DNA from: Roseomonas indoligenes
GTDB lineage: Bacteria > Pseudomonadota > Alphaproteobacteria > Acetobacterales > Acetobacteraceae
Assembly: GCF_017813365.1 (NCBI RefSeq)
Contig: NZ_JAGIZA010000004.1
Span: forward strand, 124,001-188,000
Length of the DNA stretch: 64,000 bases
Reading direction: 5' to 3'
Part shown: positions 60,086-64,000 of the stretch, piece by piece
Position numbering within the stretch: the stretch's first letter is position 1
How the letters are laid out: the number at the start of each line of letters is the position of its first letter
The notes under the pieces: model-generated
Seen by the model: only the letters and a program-made list of their open reading frames with translations
Told to the model about the DNA's origin: nothing
Database searches by the model: none
Position numbers and translations under genes: made by a program

Positions 60086-60913
60086 ATGCGGATCCATGTC
60101 ATCGAGTGCGGCTCCATGCGCCCCTATGGCGGGCGGCTCTGGGACGGTTCGACGCCGGGCATAGGCCCGGCGCACCTGGCCTGCCGCTGCCTCCTCGTCG
60201 AGACGGAGGAGGGGCTGGTGCTGGTGGACACGGGGTTCGGGCTGGACGACGTGAACCGCCCCGTGCCCCGGCTAAGCCGGGCATTCCTCGTCGCGGACCG
60301 GATCCATCTGGAGGCGGACGAGACCGCCATCTCCCGCATCCGGCAGCTGGGATTTAGCCCCAGCGACGTGCGCCATGTCGTGATGACGCATCTGGATTTC
60401 GACCATGCCGGCGGGCTGACGGATTTTCCCGGAGCCCGGGTCCATGTCTCCGCCGCCGAGGCCGCAGCATCGCGGGCACGGACGACGCCGAAGGCCCGCG
60501 GCCGGTACCGCCCGGCTCAGCTTGCCCACCCCATGAGGGAGTATGATCAGCCGGGCGAGCCCTGGTTCGGCCTGCCCACGCTGCGCGCGCTGGACGGCTT
60601 GCCGGAAGGGATCTTTCTTGTCCCGCTGCCCGGCCATACCGCCGGGCATTGCGGCGTGGCGCTGGATACCGGCGACGGCTGGGTGCTGCACGCGGGCGAC
60701 ACCGTGTTCGTCCACGCGGAGCTGGACGAGCCGCTCCGGATGCCGCCGCTCGCCTCGGCCTATGCCAACTTCATGCAGGTGGACCGGGACGCCCGGCTGG
60801 AGAGCCGGGAAAGGCTGCGCGCCCTGGCCCGGGCGCATGGGGAGGAGGTGACGATCCTCTGCACCCACGACCCCGCCCTGCCGCCGGGGGCAGGGCGCAG
60901 GGTCCTGGCCTGA
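60086..60913 (+). CDS. MBL-fold metallohydrolase, lactonase-like
   Basis: 275-aa metallo-beta-lactamase-fold enzyme. The metal motif reads His102-x-Asp104-x-Asp106-His107 (MTHLDFDHAGG), with Asp replacing the second His of the usual HxHxDH. Further ligands are in PLPGHTAGHCGV (His) and LHAGDTVFVH (Asp), and CTHDP (His). Similar to AHL-lactonase-type proteins. It may open a lactone; substrate unknown. Its TGA and the pgk TCA form a small palindrome, so the genes end head-on with 4 nt between. Confidence 0.86.
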   Translation: MRIHVIECGSMRPYGGRLWDGSTPGIGPAHLACRCLLVETEEGLVLVDTGFGLDDVNRPVPRLSRAFLVADRIHLEADETAISRIRQLGFSPSDVRHVVMTHLDFDHAGGLTDFPGARVHVSAAEAAASRARTTPKARGRYRPAQLAHPMREYDQPGEPWFGLPTLRALDGLPEGIFLVPLPGHTAGHCGVALDTGDGWVLHAGDTVFVHAELDEPLRMPPLASAYANFMQVDRDARLESRERLRALARAHGEEVTILCTHDPALPPGAGRRVLA

Positions 60914-60917
60914 CGCG

Positions 60918-62114
<1,197 letters not shown>

Positions 62115-62153
62115 GGGCGGGGTATCCGGAAAGGCGGGGTCGCGGAACGGGAA

Positions 62154-62173
62154 GGGGGCGCCGAAGCGCCCCC
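62154..62173 (-). terminator. Hairpin between gap and pgk
   Basis: On the minus strand: GGGGGCGC, TTCG tetraloop, GCGCCCCC, then TTCCCG. Could reduce pgk expression relative to gap or mark an mRNA end. Confidence 0.6.
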
Positions 62174-62185
62174 TTGTTGGTCAGG

Positions 62186-63232
62186 TCAGAGCGTGCCGAG
62201 AAGGGCGGCCGTGTCGCTCATCCGGTTGGAGAAGCCCCACTCGTTGTCATACCAGGACATCACGCGGACCAGCCCGCCATCGACCACCTGCGTCTGGGTG
62301 GCGTCGAAGGTCGAGGAGTGGCTGTCGTGGTTGAAGTCGATGGAGACCAGCGGCGCCGTGTTGTAGCCGAGGATGCCCTTCAGCTCAGGGGACTCGGAGG
62401 CCTCCTTCATCGCCGCGTTAATCGCCTCCTTCGTCAGCCCCTCGGTCTTGGCCGGCACGAAGTCGAGCGAGACGAGGGAGACGTTCGGGGTGGGGATGCG
62501 GATGGCCGTGCCATCCAGCTTGCCCTTGAGCTCCGGCAGCACCAGGCCCACGGCCTTGGCCGCGCCCGTGGAGGTAGGGATGGCCGAGACCGCCGCGGCA
62601 CGGGCGCGGTGCAGGTCCTTGTGCAGCGTGTCCACCGTGTTCTGGTCACCCGTATAGGCGTGGATGGTGACCATGTAGCCGCGCAGGATGCCAAACTTCT
62701 CGTGCAGCACCTTCGCGATCGGCGCGAGGCAGTTGGTGGTGCAGGAGGCGTTGGAGACGATCTTGTGCTCGGGCTTCAGCGTCTTGTGGTTCACGCCGTA
62801 CACGATCGTCGCCTGGGCGGAAGCGTCCGCATAGGCTTCGCCCCAGGTCACGGGGGCAGAAACCAGCACCTTGCGCGCGCCGGACTGCAGCAGCAGCGAA
62901 GCCTTTGCCGTGTCGGTGAAGATGCCCGTGCACTCGGCGGCCACGTCCACGCCCTGCCAGGGGAGCTTGGTGGGGTCGCGCTCGGCCGTCACCTTGATCG
63001 GCTTGTGGGTCTTGCCGTGGACGGTGATAATCAGGCTGTCGCCCTCGACCTTCACCTCGCCGGGGAAGCGGCCATGGACGGAGTCGTAGCGGAAAAGGTG
63101 CGCGTTCGCCTCGACGGAGCCGAGGTCGTTGATGTGGGTGAACTCCACGTCGTCGCGGCCGCTCTCCATCGCCGCGCGCAGGACCAGGCGGCCGATGCGC
63201 CCGAAGCCGTTGATGCCAACCTTGACCGCCAT
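62186..63232 (-). CDS. gap: Glyceraldehyde-3-phosphate dehydrogenase, type I
   Basis: 348-aa GAPDH. NAD-binding GINGFGRIGRLVLR, catalytic Cys164 in VSNASCTTNCLAP, His in IHAYTGDQNTVD, and C-terminal SWYDNEWGFSNRM. Asp36 in INDLG at the end of strand 2 favours NAD. 30 nt separate it from tkt; it is the second gene of the operon. Confidence 0.96.
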   Translation of the reverse strand: MAVKVGINGFGRIGRLVLRAAMESGRDDVEFTHINDLGSVEANAHLFRYDSVHGRFPGEVKVEGDSLIITVHGKTHKPIKVTAERDPTKLPWQGVDVAAECTGIFTDTAKASLLLQSGARKVLVSAPVTWGEAYADASAQATIVYGVNHKTLKPEHKIVSNASCTTNCLAPIAKVLHEKFGILRGYMVTIHAYTGDQNTVDTLHKDLHRARAAAVSAIPTSTGAAKAVGLVLPELKGKLDGTAIRIPTPNVSLVSLDFVPAKTEGLTKEAINAAMKEASESPELKGILGYNTAPLVSIDFNHDSHSSTFDATQTQVVDGGLVRVMSWYDNEWGFSNRMSDTAALLGTL

Positions 63233-63262
63233 GTTCGTTCCTTCTCTTCCGTCCGTGTCGTT

Positions 63263-64000
63263 CTAGTTCACGCGCCGCTTCACCGCCGCCACCACGGCAT
63301 CCGCGGTGATGCCGAAGTGCTTGTAGAGCTCGTCGGCCGGTGCGCTGGCGCCGAATCCGGTCATGCCGACGAAGATGCCATCGGGGCCCAGCCAGCGCGA
63401 CCACCCGAACTCCAGGGCCGCCTCGATCCCCACGCGCGGCGCGGTGCCGAGGATCGTCTCCTGGTAGGTCGGATCCTGCAGCGCGAAGAGCTCCCAGCAG
63501 GGCATGGAGACGACGGTGGTCGGGATCCCCGCCTCCTCCAGCATCTCCCGCGCGGCGATGGCAAGGGACACCTCGGAACCGGTGGCGATCAGCGTCGCCC
63601 GCCGCTCGCCGGAGGCCTCGGCCAGCACGTAGCCGCCGCGCGCCGTGTGGTTCTCCCCGGCCTCGCTCCGCAGCGTTGGCAGGTTCTGGCGGGACAGCGC
63701 CAGCACGCTCGGGCCGTCCGCGCGCTTGACCGCGAGCTCCCAGGCCTCGGCCGTTTCCACCACGTCTGCGGGGCGGAAGACGTAGAGGTTCGGGATGGCG
63801 CGCAACGCCGCCAGCGTCTCCACGGGCTGGTGGGTCGGCCCGTCCTCGCCCAGCCCGATGCTGTCATGCGTCAGCACGTGGATCACGCGCTGCCGCATCA
63901 GCGCCGCCAGGCGGATGGCCGGGCGCATGTAGTCTGAGAAGACCAGGAAGGTGCCGGAATAGGGGATGATGCCGCCGTGCAGCGCCATGCCGTTCATGGC
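63263..64000 (-). CDS. tkt: Transketolase, C-terminal part (cut by window edge)
   Basis: The last about 245 codons of transketolase; the thiamine-binding N-terminal part lies beyond the right edge. [59 protein letters not shown] and [17 protein letters not shown] are standard. ATG codons near the edge are internal. It is the first gene of the tkt-gap-pgk operon, an arrangement found in bacteria that use either glycolysis or the Calvin cycle. Confidence 0.93.
   Translation of the reverse strand, partial: AMNGMALHGGIIPYSGTFLVFSDYMRPAIRLAALMRQRVIHVLTHDSIGLGEDGPTHQPVETLAALRAIPNLYVFRPADVVETAEAWELAVKRADGPSVLALSRQNLPTLRSEAGENHTARGGYVLAEASGERRATLIATGSEVSLAIAAREMLEEAGIPTTVVSMPCWELFALQDPTYQETILGTAPRVGIEAALEFGWSRWLGPDGIFVGMTGFGASAPADELYKHFGITADAVVAAVKRRVN

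Overview
The window is very GC-rich, densely packed bacterial DNA with many 3-11 nt gene overlaps and frequent GTG/TTG starts. FliX, a single-cysteine DksA, UPF0262 and MsrQ point to an alphaproteobacterium. The many Bug-type (tripartite tricarboxylate) and NMT1/THI5-like solute receptors, together with a PEP-CTERM protein, suggest an Acetobacteraceae/Roseomonas-like environmental heterotroph. That placement is inference; there is no rRNA or tRNA here to confirm it.

Layout. 1-9991: TonB-dependent receptor (cut by the left edge), Bug receptor, small membrane protein, EEP-family phosphodiesterase, two orphan NMT1/THI5-like receptors, and a coupled transglutaminase / ATP-grasp-alpha-E pair. 10064-14179: a seven-gene Mrp/MBH-type antiporter operon whose genes all overlap. 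14183-18169: a PPP-like phosphatase plus the helicase and nuclease of the ligase-associated repair set. 18245-20989: RmuC and an FMN alpha-hydroxy-acid dehydrogenase. 20990-22700: a less GC-rich island with a PEP-CTERM protein behind a consensus sigma-54 promoter. 22701-26616: the pcaL-pcaH-pcaG-pcaB protocatechuate operon. 26719-30032: NitT/TauT-type ABC permease and ATPase, a rhodanese and a second Bug receptor. 30194-33352: an endonuclease III-like protein, MtnA, UPF0262 and DUF983. 33489-38334: hydantoin-type enzymes (racemase, D-carbamoylase, hydantoinase/allantoinase) interleaved with small exported and membrane proteins. 38370-42133: LysR regulator and prpD-prpC. 42684-43433: a histone H1-like protein with a strong terminator. 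43490-47645: a five-gene overlapping cluster (RibD-like reductase, BchC-like dehydrogenase, degenerate 6-pyruvoyl-tetrahydropterin-synthase-like protein, GT4 glycosyltransferase, methyltransferase). 47726-50690: flagellar genes (FlgN-like, rod-binding, flgI, fliX) and dksA. 51021-58951: fusA, MaoC-like protein, small membrane genes, two small genes with apparent one-base frameshifts, a DapA-like/RraA-like pair, MsrQ and its exported partner. 59048-64000: D-2-hydroxyacid dehydrogenase, MBL-fold hydrolase and the glycolytic/Calvin genes tkt-gap-pgk.

Themes. Uptake of organic acids feeds aromatic (pca) and propionate (prp) catabolism and hydantoin/ureide hydrolysis. The least explained parts are the pterin-synthase-like/glycosyltransferase cluster, the sigma-54-controlled PEP-CTERM gene, the ATP-grasp/transglutaminase pair and the MrpA-less antiporter operon. 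Perfect hairpins lie in most of the larger gaps between convergent genes and act as plausible bidirectional terminators.
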